Made by a program: the position numbers and the translations under genes. Positions 45,332-58,200 of a stretch of 64,000 nt of DNA are shown in pieces; within the stretch, counting starts at the first letter, position 1; each line of letters starts with the position of its first letter. This stretch comes from Acanthaster planci (lineage: Eukaryota; Echinodermata; Asteroidea; Valvatida; Acanthasteridae), in contig NW_019091385.1 of NCBI RefSeq assembly GCF_001949145.1, positions 239,152 through 303,151 on the forward strand. The letters are read 5' to 3'. The notes under the pieces are model-generated. The model was not told where the DNA came from, made no database searches, and was given only the letters and a program-made list of their open reading frames with translations.

Positions 45332-46559
45332 CTCTAAGAAACCGGTTCGTGGCTCCTCTATCACGTGCTCCTTATTGTGGAGGGATAAGGACTTCTTACA
45401 CGCTGTTGAAGTTTCTTCATCTCTGTTTTCTCTTCACCTATTGTAACAAAAGTCATTTTCACCTGTTTAAAATTCCTTTAATCGATTTGCTGACTGATAT
45501 TTTTCTCAACTGCGGAGGGATTTCGCTAGTCTGGCAAAGTCAGATGTTACCCTTTTTCACTGTTTGCCGGCGTCTTTCTTCCTCGTGAGTGTTCAGGCTT
45601 TGAGTTAATCCATGTCACACAGACTCGCCAGGCTTTGGAAGGGTTAGCCCGTGGCAGCCTGAGATAAGGGTGGAGTGACTCCTGCCTGGTAGAGATTATC
45701 TGCATTTGAATTACTTACCTTTCCGCATTATAAAAGGAAGGGCACTCCCTTGCATTTCTTCGCATGGAAAAGTACTGGGCTCTCCATACTAGGTCCAGAG
45801 TACACACAACTAACAAAAGTAACACAATGAGTGTCATTGCACCCGTGCTTCTGTTGTTAGATGTTCATTGTGACATAAGCCTACATGTAAAGAATTTGCA
45901 GCTGGTACATGGCAGACGGGTGACATGTTTTATAATTTACTTTAAATTTCATGGCTCAACATGGAACATGTACTTTTGGATGATGGCGTAAGATTTGCTG
46001 TTTACATGCAAGTATGTAGCCTGTTCCCTATTTCAGGTGTGCCTATATAGTATGTATTTTCCTCACCTTTCTGCTTGTATAATTTCTGACTGGTTATGAT
46101 ATGTTAATGCCGGATCTCTTGATGAGTGGCAGCGGAAAGCAAAATGAGGATGGCAAATTTTTTTCACTTAAAAGGGTGACCAAGAGTCGAGTGTGCAATT
46201 CAGCCAAGAAAATCGATTCCAACCAATTTTGTTTGGAAATGTTATTGTTATCCTTTGAATCCATAGTGTGAAATAGTAATTAGCTCAGATGATCAAAGTA
46301 TATTTCTGTGAATAAATGCCAGAGTCCAGTTTGGTGAGTGGCAATTATGAGTGACTCATTTTCTTTCCAAGTTGACATTTATTGTATGCCTGTTCCCTCA
46401 ACTAGCAGATTCGTAGCAAGGAGGATTTCCCGAGCATCTGTTCTTACTGTCCTGATTTTGAGTTTAAATCAACATCCCATCCCACTAGTGTTGCTCTGTC
46501 CTTGTCACAGTTTTATTCTAACAAGTTTCCAGTCCAGTGTATTTGGTACTAAGTAACTT

Positions 46560-48185
46560 ACTCTTTGACCACCAGGTTTTTCTTGACCACCGGCTTCTCT
46601 TTGACCATCAGATTCTCTTTGACCTCCAGCTAATATCAAGCCACCGACTACTCCAAAGCCCCAGCTACTCTCAGGCCACCAGCTGTACTCTCAAGCCACA
46701 AAGCTACTTTCAACTTGAACCGCCAGCTAGGCTCAAGTCACCAGCTAGTCCCAATTAAGCTACCAGGTTTTCTAAAGCCACCAGAGACTCTAAATTAAGC
46801 CACCGGCTACTCTCAATTAAGCCCCTAGCTGTACTCGTAGGCCACCGGCTACTAGCCACAAGCCGCCAGCTAGGCCCAAGTCACCAGTTAGTCTCAATTA
46901 AGCCACCAGCTTAAGTAAGCCACCAGTACTCTTAATCCACTAACTACTGCACCAACTAGTCTCAAGCCACCAACTACTTTAAAACCCCAGCCACTCTCAG
47001 GCCACCATGGAGCTACTCTCAAGCCACAATTAGCTACTTTCAAACCACCAACTGCTCTCAAGGCATAAGCTACTCTCAAGTGGAGCCGCCTACTAGGCTC
47101 AAGTCAACAGGTAGTCTCAAGCCAACAGCTAGTCTCAAGCCATTAACTACTCTAAATTCCCAGCTAGTCTCAAGCCAAACTGGCCAATCTCAAGCAACAG
47201 GTTACTCTCAAGCCTCCAGCTTGTCTCAAGCCCCCAGCTAGTCTCAAGTCAACAGCTATTCTCAAGCCCCCAGCTTTATCAAGTCCCCAGCCNNNNNNNN
47301 NNNNNNNNNNNNNNNNNNNNNNNNNNNNNNNNNNNNNNNNNNNNNNNNNNNNNNNNNNNNNNNNNNNNNNNNNNNNNNNNNNNNNNNNNNNNNNNNNNNN
47401 NNNNNNNNNNNNNNNNNNNNNNNNNNNNNNNNNNNNNNNNNNNNNNNNNNNNNNNNNNNNNNNNNNNNNNNNNNNNNNNNNNNNNNNNNNNNNNNNNNNN
47501 NNNNNNNNNNNNNNNNNNNNNNNNNNNNNNNNNNNNNNNNNNNNNNNNNNNNNNNNNNNNNNNNNNNNNNNNNNNNNNNNNNNNNNNNNNNNNNNNNNNN
47601 NNNNNNNNNNNNNNNNNNNNNNNNNNNNNNNNNNNNNNNNNNNNNNNNNNNNNNNNNNNNNNNNNNNNNNNNNNNNNNNNNNNNNNNNNNNNNNNNNNNN
47701 NNNNNNNNNNNNNNNNNNNNNNNNNNNNNNNNNNNNNNNNNNNNNNNNNNNNNNNNNNNNNNNNNNNNNNNNNNNNNNNNNNNNNNNNNNNNNNNNNNNN
47801 NNNNNNNNNNNNNNNNNNNNNNNNNNNNNNNNNNNNNNNNNNNNNNNNNNNNNNNNNNNNNNNNNNNNNNNNNNNNNNNNNNNNNNNNNNNNNNNNNNNN
47901 NNNNNNNNNNNNNNNNNNNNNNNNNNNNNNNNNNNNNNNNNNNNNNNNNNNNNNNNNNNNNNNNNNNCTGCTAGTCTCATGTCAGCAGCTATTCTCAAGC
48001 CCCCAGCAAGTCTCAAGTCAACAGCTAGTCTCAAGTCAACAGCTAGCCTCAAGCCCCCAGGTAGTCTCAAGTCAGCAGCTAGCCTCAAGCCCCAGCTAGT
48101 CTCAAGTCAACAGCTAGTCTCAATGAAGTCAACAGCCATTCTAACGCCACCATCTATTAAGCACCAGCTGTTCCCAAGCCACCGT
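46560..48185 (+). repeat. 18-bp minisatellite array with gap
   Basis: Units such as CTAGTCTCAAGTCAACAG and CTAGCCTCAAGCCCCCAG repeat with 18-bp spacing, most regularly next to the gap (47100-47292 and 47968-48130) and more degenerate towards 46560. Because 18 is divisible by three, one frame stays open and reads as a hexapeptide repeat (SLKSTA, SLKPPG). No start, splice or domain evidence supports translation. Confidence 0.9.
47293..47967. other. Assembly gap (675 N)
   Basis: A run of unknown bases in the middle of the 18-bp minisatellite. The true array length is unknown. Confidence 0.99.
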
Positions 48186-48864
48186 TGCTCATAGCCACTT
48201 TTATCCTGTTATTAAAAACCCAGAACGAAATTCTTTGTTGTATTAAACGGGATTTTTTCAAGTGCGTCATGCTGCCTTGTGTAAAATTGGCTGCCTGTAA
48301 TTACCAAAGTCCACACACCAGCAGAACTTTCTGTCCAAATTTCGGGGATTCTAATAATTGTTTGCTGGAGGACCTAGCCTGGTACGTGATATGTGCGTCG
48401 GGCAGTGCCCCCAATTGTTGTTTGAGCCCGTGTAGGTCGCGCATCAATTACAAGTGAGCATTTTGTGTGCCAGATCCTTGGTCTCAGATGATACTGACAG
48501 TTTGGGGCTCGAAATTGAGATGAAGTTTAAAAGTGCACTACCGGGAACTAGACTTGAAGTGGAGTCTACGTATTTTACGGGACAAAGCAATACAAATTGG
48601 CGAACCCTGTGCTCGCATGTTTATTTTTGATACCAGTCAATCAACCGTGCAATTTCTATATAGAATCACCCGGCAGGCATGGCGCCGAAGTGAATGAAAC
48701 TTTTCTGTCATCTTCCAGGGTAGTGGCGACCTTCCAACAACTTGAATCAAACATCGCTGCACTTCCCCCGCAGTTCCGTATATCTGTTCAGTCTTTATCG
48801 ATTCTTGATAGAAATTTGCTGAATTGCTGAATTCGGTGCGTCGGCCAAGTTGAAGAACCTAACC

Positions 48865-50546
48865 ATGAAGTGTTGCAAGCGACCGACTCTGTCTGATCTG
48901 AAACTGAACGTTGAGGATTCCGGTGTTTTTTATCGTTCACAGGTGGGTCAGTCACTGTCGTTTCAACGCCCTTCAGTGACACAGTGTAACAGTTAGCCTG
49001 GTAAACATATAGGAAGCTTGACTGGTGGCAATCCAGTTTGCGTTACGAGGTGCTTGTTTAAGCTACTTCATGTATTCATAAAGTGCAATTAGTCTCGAAT
49101 GGAACTAAATGACACCTGAGCATAGCACCAACCGTCAAAAAAATGATGATCGCGCCGGTTTAGAACTCAAGTCATTTTTTTCAGACAGTGTCGAGTTATA
49201 ACAAAGTAAAGAGAGTTGGCACAGCTTCCATCATGTACAAAAATCCTTTGTTCCACTGGGAACGCGGGTTTCCCTGTGGAACAAAAGAAATGCCCTCTAG
49301 GATGGCTGACACGGAAAGGCTCTACAGCAGTTATATCAAAATAGGCCAACCCGGCAATGGACTTTTCTTTTGAAACCAACATCTCCCTTTGCGTCGTTCA
49401 TTAAATGTGCGCTGTCACCGCTGCCAAATGAGGCCTTTAACACGCACTGGGCAAACCAGAGAGCAGCTAAATTTCCTCCGTTTTGCTCCTTAGTGGACTA
49501 GGCTCCCCGCCTTGGTCTTCGTAGCATACCGTGTGCTCCTAGCGCTGTATCTGTTGGGTGTCTACATCGCTCTGCTCGTTGAGTTGATTCCTTCCTATGG
49601 AGGTAGCATCTTCATCTTTCTGACCAACATTGCCTTCACTGTTTTCGTCGTGTACTTGCTGATAGCCGGCTCCATCGCTGTCCTGGATGGATACATCCTG
49701 CGGAGGCGGAACAGCGCAGGTGATGTATCAGCAGGTGTAGAAACCACTGTTTGAGAACTGACACATCTCACCACAAACTTTATAGTTCAAGTACCATATA
49801 ATAAATATTCAAAAACCGTCAATAAATACCTCACTCACAGAGCTATCAAAACACCAAATAAAATGGTACAAAATTCTGAATGAAAACAAACCCCTCTTCA
49901 ACAGTTATGGGACAGATGTGATTTTTAAAAGGCACAGATCCACTTGCTACCAATCTAGGGGAAACTTTTGGCAAACTCTGGCCGCTCGATATAAGTGGTA
50001 ATGAAGGCTCTGTTTTAGCCTTTGGTAATTTCCGACCCTTAATTTTTGCCACATCCTTTCCCTTCAGACATGGGCGTCCGTCACATGATCCACTGGCTCC
50101 TCTTCAACGTCACCGTCAACGTCAACCTGATAGTGACCATCGTTTACTGGGTAGGTCTATACGACCCCGCCAGGGGCGGTTTCTTCTTCAGCTTCCACGT
50201 GCACGCCGTGACCAGCATCGTGTCCGTGGCAGACCTGGTCGTCACTGCCGTGCCCGTGCGACTTCTACACGCCGTCTACCCCTGCGTATCATTAGTCGCC
50301 TACATGGTCCTCACCCTCGTCTATTGGGGTACGAGTAACGGGATCGTCTACCCCTTTCTCGACTACTCCTGTAACCCGGGCCTGGCTGCCGGCTCGATCG
50401 TCGGTATCTTCCTGGCCATCTTGTCCACGCAGGTAATCGTCTGGGCCATTTACAAGCTCAGGGTGGGGATGTGGAAGAAATGCGGCGGTGACGGTGAAAC
50501 AACGCAGGCAGAAATAGAGCAGGACAAAGCAGAGAACGGGCTTTAA
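48865..50546 (+). CDS. Protein rolling stone-like, multi-pass membrane protein
   Basis: Three exons: 48865-48942, 49494-49719 and 50068-50546. Both introns are GT-AG and in phase, giving 260 aa, the usual size of rolling stone-like proteins. In Drosophila, rolling stone is required for myoblast fusion; relatives in marine invertebrates are uncharacterised. Seen: a short cytoplasmic N-terminus with MKCCKRP and the junction SQWTRLPALVFVAYR; hydrophobic segments VFVAYRVLLALYLLGVYIAL and IFLTNIAFTVFVVYLLIAGS in exon 2; HMIHWLLFNVTVNVNLIVTI and three further segments in exon 3 (YPCVSLVAYMVL, FLDYSCNPG, LAILSTQVIVWAIY); and a charged cytoplasmic tail ending DKAENGL. Assignment is by overall pattern; no catalytic motif is seen. 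Confidence 0.8.
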
Positions 50547-51382
50547 ATCAACAATTATTTTCACAGAAGACTTCTGCGGCCGTGGTTTATTGTCGGTGCC
50601 GATTCGAGAGCGAAGCGAAGTGACGTCATGAAAAGTTAGCAGCACGAACGTACATAACGCCACTGTATTTTCATTACTTTTAAGCATGTTCAAGTTAAGA
50701 GTGCAGACGGCATACTGGTTAGCAGGGGCGTAACGGCACGCTCCCCATCTCCATATCATGGCGCCACACATATCCCACTTTACTCTAGGACTAATGAGTT
50801 GACTAAACGCTTAGTCCCAAACATTGTCTTGACCCACTCATTCCCCCACCCTCCCCTTTGAGAAAACCACCCTTTGATTGCTCCTCGGGCTTGATAGGAG
50901 AGAGAGAGCCACATACTTGGGCTAGACTCAATCGGTACCCCAAGGCTGGATAGATCCAATAGGCACTGTAATCACGGTCCTCCACAGGGCCTTACGAAAA
51001 TTTGGCGTTTTGGGCGCCGACGAAACATATTCTGAAACTTACAAAGTTTTGTGGAAGATTTGGATTCCCACTTTGCATTTTCGATTTTGGAAAATCCCCA
51101 GACCGGCTAGCTCATGTAAATAAAAGCTTGTTACGGCTTAGCATCAACGTGCGAATGGGAAGCTTAAGCCTAGTGGACGGGCGGGGCTGGTGGTTAGGCC
51201 AAAGAAAACTTAAAGTAGCCTACACGGAAGACGTGGTGCGGACGAGAAGCTCCGGAATACCCCTACCCGGCGGATTTCCATCGTGAGGTGTGTTTTCGGT
51301 TCCCGACACTTTTAGTTGAACCGATCGATTTCTGACCATGCTGGAACCGTGGCCAAGCATTCGTAAAGACATTTTTTAAATA

Positions 51383-51614
51383 CACTACTCAAAAAAGTTA
51401 AGGACCACCTTTTTCTGAACTTGTATTTTTTTTCAAGCAATGAGTGGGGTCTAGTTCTTTTATTTTTTTGTTTGTTTTGACTATGTTCTCATTGCAATAA
51501 AAAAAAATGAAAAATTGTTTCAAATCATCAAGACCACATTTTTAGTAGTACAATATTTCATATAAAAAGTATACGCAAAATAAAATGTGGTCCTTAACTG
51601 TTTTTGTAGTAGTG
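51383..51614. mobile_element. Tc1/mariner-type non-autonomous element
   Basis: Ends CACTACTCAAAAAAGTTAAG and the complement of TTAACTGTTTTTGTAGTAGTG form terminal inverted repeats followed by GGACCAC, a pattern typical of Tc1/mariner termini. The 230-bp interior is A/T-rich and non-coding. A TA precedes the left end, but the right flank does not show a clean TA duplication. Confidence 0.65.
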
Positions 51615-52085
51615 TTTAATATATCGTCACGGTACTCTAACATATCTACGTGAACTTCATGATCTTGGAAACCCTGTTGGGTAGTATATATTGTCTCTTT
51701 ATTACCCTGCGAGTATGAAATAGTTTTGAGTAAGACTAAGATATAAATACGTCTTGTTTCTTCACTAAAATAAAGTAGGCTTCAAAGTTAGACCTTTTGG
51801 TATTATCCTTTTTAAATTTAAAGTAGGCCTCTGTCTCTGTAGCTGCAGAAGTAGCCAAGACAACATTAACTGGGCTGACCGTCTGATGCGTTTGAGTGTA
51901 AACAATAACACCATGTTTCCGAAGTGAAGTGACTCTTGTCTATATATAGAAACATATTTGTTTATTTGTTGCAATATTATCTATAATCTTTATTCACCCT
52001 ACTGTATGTGGGATGTGGGTTGGAAGAAGCTCGTGTTATTTTCACGTCAGTGGCTATAATTTATTTTTACGCCAGTATTTCGATA

Positions 52086-52100
52086 TAGCGCCCTCTACAG
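52086..52100 (-). promoter_or_regulatory. CTCF-like motif at the INTS2 promoter
   Basis: On the minus strand CTGTAGAGGGCGCTA, about 130 bp before the INTS2 start codon. It shares TAGAGGGCGCTA with the site at 17374. Confidence 0.4.
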
Positions 52101-52227
52101 ACTAACTTCTGCCAGTCATTTTCTCAACATGGCTAATGCGTTTTCACGCGTGCTGAAGTTTCCCTGATTTGTCGCTATTTCCTAGCTTTTGGAGGCGAGA
52201 ATTTTAACTCGTATTCCGTCAGCGACC

Positions 52228-55200
52228 ATGAGCAAACGGTTTGAGCTGAGTCCCGCGGCCTTTGAGGCTATACAGAATGTGGACATTGAGCAGATAGCCC
52301 GTATGGACGAGGGGAGCATCCGGGCGCTCCTGCCGTGTCTGGTCCGCATGTCCCTGTGTGCCCCGCTGGACGTCAGCCAAGCTTGGGTAGAGGGCAGAAA
52401 GCAGATTCTCCGTGTGCTGTCCGGGCTGGAGGTGGTCAACTCCATCGTGGCTTTGCTGTCCGTGGACTTCAATGCCCTGGAGCAGGACGCTCGAAAGGAA
52501 CTCCAGATGAGGTGAATGCTGGAATAAAAGATGTGGAGCATTTTAGGCTCTATCAAATATTTCTCTACAATTTTGCCAACTTTTTTGCAGTCAGTGACCT
52601 ATTCAAGTGATTGTATACTCGGGGAACCCCCATTTTTTTTTACATTTTTATCTTGCCAAACTGGTAAGTCCCCCCCCCCAAAAAAAGAGAGGCAGCACTC
52701 ATTGCGCTGATTGCTGCAACATTGCTCTGACCCTATTTGTTGGAAATTTCGAATTGTAAATTGTGAGAAAATGTGACTTTCTTAACGGTAAACTGACTGT
52801 GCAAATTTGAATCCACCATGTGTCATGTGCTGAAACACTCACAGTTCCTCTCTAAATTTCCCTCAAAACCCTACCCTTTTGGACAACAATGTTAACCCTA
52901 CAGTTACTGAGTATGATGTCACAGTCATGTACCAAGGTGAATTCAAAGTTAAAATGTAGCTCTCCCTTCTATTAAGGAACAGGGTCGCCAAATTTACAAT
53001 CCCCATATTCATTTGGTTTTTTCTATCAACTGGCTGCAAGATGCTGTGCCATTATTTCTCCCTGTTTGTGTCAGGTATGATCAGTTTAATTTGACCCAAC
53101 ACTGTCAGTCAGTGGTTGACCATGCTACTGTCACAGATCATATTGGTTATCCTGTAGGAAATCTTGGACCTCACATGTTACTTTGCATCTTCAAAATAAT
53201 CTTCCTCGTTAGTATTACACTTTTGGGGGTGCCAGATATTTTACTCCTAGCAAACTCTTTGTGAAAAGCATTGCTAAAAAATGTCATTTTAATAATCTGA
53301 CTTCAGAGTAAAGTTATTGACAGACCGAAATTAAATAAAGAAGACACACCGTTTTTTGAGAACGGGACACCATTGTTCACTTTTGCCGTTTGCTGTAAAA
53401 GAAATAAAGTTCTTCAACTTAACCCCCACACGAAAAGATCAAATAAATTCCATTCTGTTTCTAGACATAAACTAGGTGAAACAGAGAATCTCTTGACCTC
53501 CAACATTCAACATGGCCTGGCTCTTGAGTTTGAACGCAGCGATCCAGCCAGCAGGTTGCGTCTGCTCATCAGTGAACTTCTCTTTGTTTCCAGTCAGGTA
53601 GGTGTGAGGAAAGCGCAGAAAGAGGATTTATGAAGTGTACATGTCCAACAGTAATGCTGTTCAAGTTGTTAAACTTGTTACCCCTGTTCGTCAGGCCACT
53701 AGACCTCTTTGGGCAGCTGATAGTACACATCTTGCCTCTACCCTCACAGGAAGCTGTTTGTACTCCTGGGATATATAGAGGGCAGTTGGGGTAAAGTGTC
53801 TTGCCTATGGTCACTGCATGTTACCAGCAGCTGGATTTGAACCCCGACCCACTAATTGGGAGTCACAATTCCTAACCACTAGGCTACATGAATCCTTAAG
53901 CAGATTGAGCCATGAGAGCTGGAAACCCCAAACCGTCCAAATCAGGCCAATTTTCTTCACAAGGTCCACAGGGTGAAGACAAGGTCCTGCTCATTATAAT
54001 TGTTTGCTTTTGGCCTTGAAATAGGATTGTAATGTAGTGTAATCTTAGATTATCGATTCATTGAAAATTTTGATCCAAGTATGGATTATATCGTTTCTTG
54101 TAATTAACTCACTTGGTTCTGTAAGTGTTAAAATAAATTAATACAATTTCTGAGCCATGGCACATTTTTTCTGAATATTCTTCCAGATTAAAGACACCAC
54201 AGATTTTGTCAGACGACCCTGTGAGTTGTTCGAGAGCGAGGTCTATTTGGAAGAAGTGTCGGACGTACTGTGCATCGCGCAAGCAGGTACGCTGTTTTCA
54301 TTTGTCCCAATTCAAGTTGTCAACCCAGTATAACCTTGAGTTTTTAATTTCGTTCGTCGCAGAGAAGTGCATTAAAGGTTTTTATTCTTTTTTTCTTTCA
54401 GAGTTGCCATCGTTGCTTTCAATTGACAAGATGGCAGAATCACTCTTGCGTGCCCAGTATGGTCCTATTCTTCTATGTAGATTGGTAGCCAATGTACCAG
54501 ACAGCTTTTTCCAAGGTACAGTAAGCAATACCCATTGTTAAAATTATTAATCAAAATCAAAATGGCTTCTGTGATATCAAATTTGAAGAAAAATTGGAAA
54601 AGAATCTCAAAGACTTGAGTTTTACAGAATCTGGTCGGGTATTTTTTAATTGAACTGTTCTCAAGAAGAATTGTCAAGAAGGATATCTTGTCTGTCTTTT
54701 AGTTTGCAAAAATTTGATTGTGAATGGTGAGCGGCAAGACGAAGATAGCTACGGTGGCCGCCGACGGACACAGACTCTGAGGATGTTAGCAACAATGAAC
54801 CCCAGCCAGGCCCTCTCCATCAGAGCTCTTGCTGTAGGTATTTCGGGGAAAAATCGAGAAGCAATCCCTGGGAAGCTTGACAAAGTGTTGCAAAATTTTG
54901 GCCGATCGATACAGAGGTTTCTCCATGGTCGCATTGGACTGTCTTGGCTTGTAAAGTTTGTGCATTCGTTAAACAGTTTTCTCAACAAATGTGGAAGATG
55001 TGATCTGCTGTATGGAGTGTCGTGTTGTAGGGAAATCCTCCTGTTCGGATGAAACAACCACATTTTGCGGTAAAATGGACACACTTTTTACTTGAGGTGT
55101 CTTGTCTGTGTTTAGATTGACCAGTGCAAGTTACCGGGTTTAGCGGTGGCCCTGTCGTTAGACCATGACACACCAGACCAATCAGAGAGCAGAATGAGTG

Positions 55201-58200
55201 ACGTGGTAGGCTTCATCAGCGGCCTGCTCCTCGGCAGCAACTCAGGCGTTCGTAACTGGTTTGCCCAGTTTGTCCGTAACGGACAAAAGGTACCGACGGA
55301 AGTCACTTTTGAACAGGATTTAATATCAAGTAGTTTTTAAACTTGATGGGACCTTTTCCATTTTCAAAACCAAATGTAATTCATTATCTAACAAGTGTGA
55401 TGGTCTGTACACTTCAAAAAGATGAGTTTTAAGCCTACTCAAAAAAGAGTGGTTGAGTGAGAGTCCTCTTTCAGTAACCAGATTTCTGGCTATTTTCAAA
55501 TTTAAGAGGACATTTTGCGCACTTCAAGTGTTGGGGTTAAGTACCTTGGTATCTGTCACACGTTCATCACAAGTTATCTAATTGCAAGCTAAGTCGCGAG
55601 TTACCGAAAGATCTGTAACAAAAGCATTTTTCTGTTGTTTTTCAACCTCTTACTTGTGACTGGTCGTGTAAAAGGACCTCAGAAATGACTTAAGATAGAG
55701 GCAACTACAACAATGCTTGCTACATCCTTGCACAGAGGGCTTGCATGGCTGCCATCTTGCAGGCCAATGCTTTTGTTCCATAGGGTATACACAACAGAAA
55801 AGCCCTGCAAGATGGCTACCATGCTCTATTGAACCAAAACCATTTTCTCTGTTCCAATCAAGCACAAGGCTGACGCAAGCACCTCAATACTCCAAGCTCT
55901 ACGAATGCACCTCCTGCAGCAGCTCAAAGCCATCATCCCCTCCGAAGAGTTCCACGGGAACCTCCCCGAGCGGCAAGTGGTACAGGCCAGTGCTGTGATG
56001 AGACTGTACTGTGCCCTCAAGGGAATCGCCGGGCTCAAGTAATTCATTAACCTTCCTGGGTTGTCCATGGTTTGCGTCAGACACTGATAACAAGCGTACC
56101 CTCCCGTTCTCTTGGAGGTGGTTTAGTGAGGTTTATAAACAAAGGGTTATCCGTTCGAAGTTGGAACAAGAAATGGTGAGATTTTTCATAGTCTTTTATT
56201 GGGAGCACAGGTTTGTGTGCATTTTTTTGCTTTTCTGCTTGGATTTATAGTCTCTGCATTTGTCCAACAGGTTCAGCGAGGAGGAGTCCAAGCAGCTGTT
56301 ACGTTTACTGAGCAGTCACCCCCTGCCCACGCCCTCGGGGATCCACTTCATCTGTCTGGGGTTGTGCATGCTGTTTGCTTGTCCATCCCTCATCAGGTAT
56401 TGGCCAGATTCTTCTGTTGTCATGGAAACAACTTCAAGCATTTTCAGTATCTTTCCAAGAGAGGTTTCACAGGCCTTACCTGTCCAAACCAATTTCAGTA
56501 TCTTTCCAAGAGAGGTTTCATAGGCCCTACCTGTTCCAAACCAATTTTTTTTGTTTTCTGAGATAGTTTTTCTTAAGCTTTGAATTGAATCATTTTTGGT
56601 AGTTAGATCACCGTGGCAACTCTTCACTTTGTCTGTGATGCACTGTGATCTCCATATTGGTAGTTTTCTGGAAAATTTGGTACAGATCGAACGCATTGGG
56701 GTCGCAACGGGCTCACCACCTCACCTGGAGATTGTTTTCCAGTTCGTAACTATCTTTATTTGATGTTGGGAGTGTGTCCTTATTGGTTAAGGTTTGTGTC
56801 TCATGAGCAGAAGGTCATGTTTGAATTCATTGGCTTCCTGGAGGTTGTGTCCATGGGCAAGCCACTTTACCCTTACCCTTATCTTGCTCCACCGTGGAGT
56901 ATGAATGGATGCTAACATTAGCTGGAGAGCAGCCTGTGATGGACTGGCATCCTATCTAAATGCAGCTGAATTTCACAGTCATTTTATACCATGGAAACAG
57001 GAGGTAAACACAGACCTGCAGTGGCTCAGAAAAGATGGGCTGCTTTTCAAAAATGTGATTGATATTAAGCATTGAGAAGTGTGAGACGTTCGACTTTTTT
57101 TCTGGTCGCGTTTGTCAGCCAAGAGGACGAGAGCGTTGTGATAGATTGGATCAATTGGCTGGTTCGGGAGGGACCGATGTTTGAGCGAGAGAGCGGGGTG
57201 AGCGCCTCATTCAGCGAGATGCTTCTCCTGATGGCCAGCCATTTCCATGGCAACCAGGTGCACGCCATCATCGACCTGGTCTGCTCTACGCTGGGCATGA
57301 AGGTGAGGCCGTGTCCTTAGTGTGTGCACTACTTGAGTTACGGCTCTGTCTATGAACAAGGTACCCACATATATTGTAATGGCTGAAGACCTGGACTTAG
57401 CTCAAACCGTAAGATTTGGACTTGACCTTAGGATTCTTCCTTTTGTGTCTCAGCCTTGTTCTTCTCATGTTTTTGACGAATTTAACAATAGATTTCTAAA
57501 ATCGAGAAAGATTGTTTGACTCTGTGTACTTGATGTTCACAGATTCCAATCAGGCCCAACTCCTTGGCTCGACTGCGACTGATGTTCATGCAGGAAGTGT
57601 TCACTGAACAGGTAAGGAGGTGTCCATCTTGGTCTTGTTCCCAGTGGTTGCATGCAGTATTACTGTAGTGTGAATTGCCACACTTGATGCACCTGACCAT
57701 TTAAAGAGTCTGTGTGTGCTCTTTCATGCAGGTTGTTACTGCTCATGCTGTTACAGTAGCTGTGACCCCTGACCTCAGCGGCTCCATATCTGGTTACTTG
57801 CCAATCCACTGTGTCTATAATCTACTTCAGAACCGTGCATTTGCCAAGCACAAAGTCCCAATCAAGGTAACGTGTCGGGTAAAGATGCATGGGAAATGAT
57901 TTGCTTTCAAACAAAATGCACGGGGACCGTTGTCAAAATAACAAACAATGTCCAGTGAAGACATCTTTTAACTGTTTAAATTGTGCATTGCTTTGAAATT
58001 ACATCATCAAGTAATGAATGTTTTATGTGGAAATTTACAATTGACTAGACAATTTATGGGCATTTTAATGCCAATGATTTGTATGCAAAAAGAATCCATT
58101 CCGTACCAGGCGACATGTGTAACATAAATTGAAATGAAATATTACTGAGTTCACCGTTGGAACATTTATTCAAACTTGATTTCTTTGAAACGTCAAATAA

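Larger units (their letters stand above)
44981..48864. other. Spacer between divergent DUF229 and rolling stone-like genes
   Basis: It holds the DUF229 promoter region (just above 44980), a CTCF-like site at 45319 and a long minisatellite with a gap at 46560-48185. No coding exon is recognised elsewhere. Confidence 0.45.
50547..52227. other. Spacer between rolling stone-like and INTS2
   Basis: No coding exon is recognised. It contains a mariner-type MITE at 51383-51614 and a CTCF-like motif at 52086, just upstream of INTS2. Confidence 0.45.

Noticed and set aside
47279-48194. ORFs on both strands with L/R-rich or SLKSTA repeats
   Set aside because: They arise because the 18-bp minisatellite keeps a frame open, and one crosses the N gap. 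There is no start context, splice site or domain.
52189-52227. Upstream extension of the INTS2 frame from a TTG codon
   Set aside because: It is not an ATG; the first ATG in frame at 52228 has a good context and directly precedes the conserved region.
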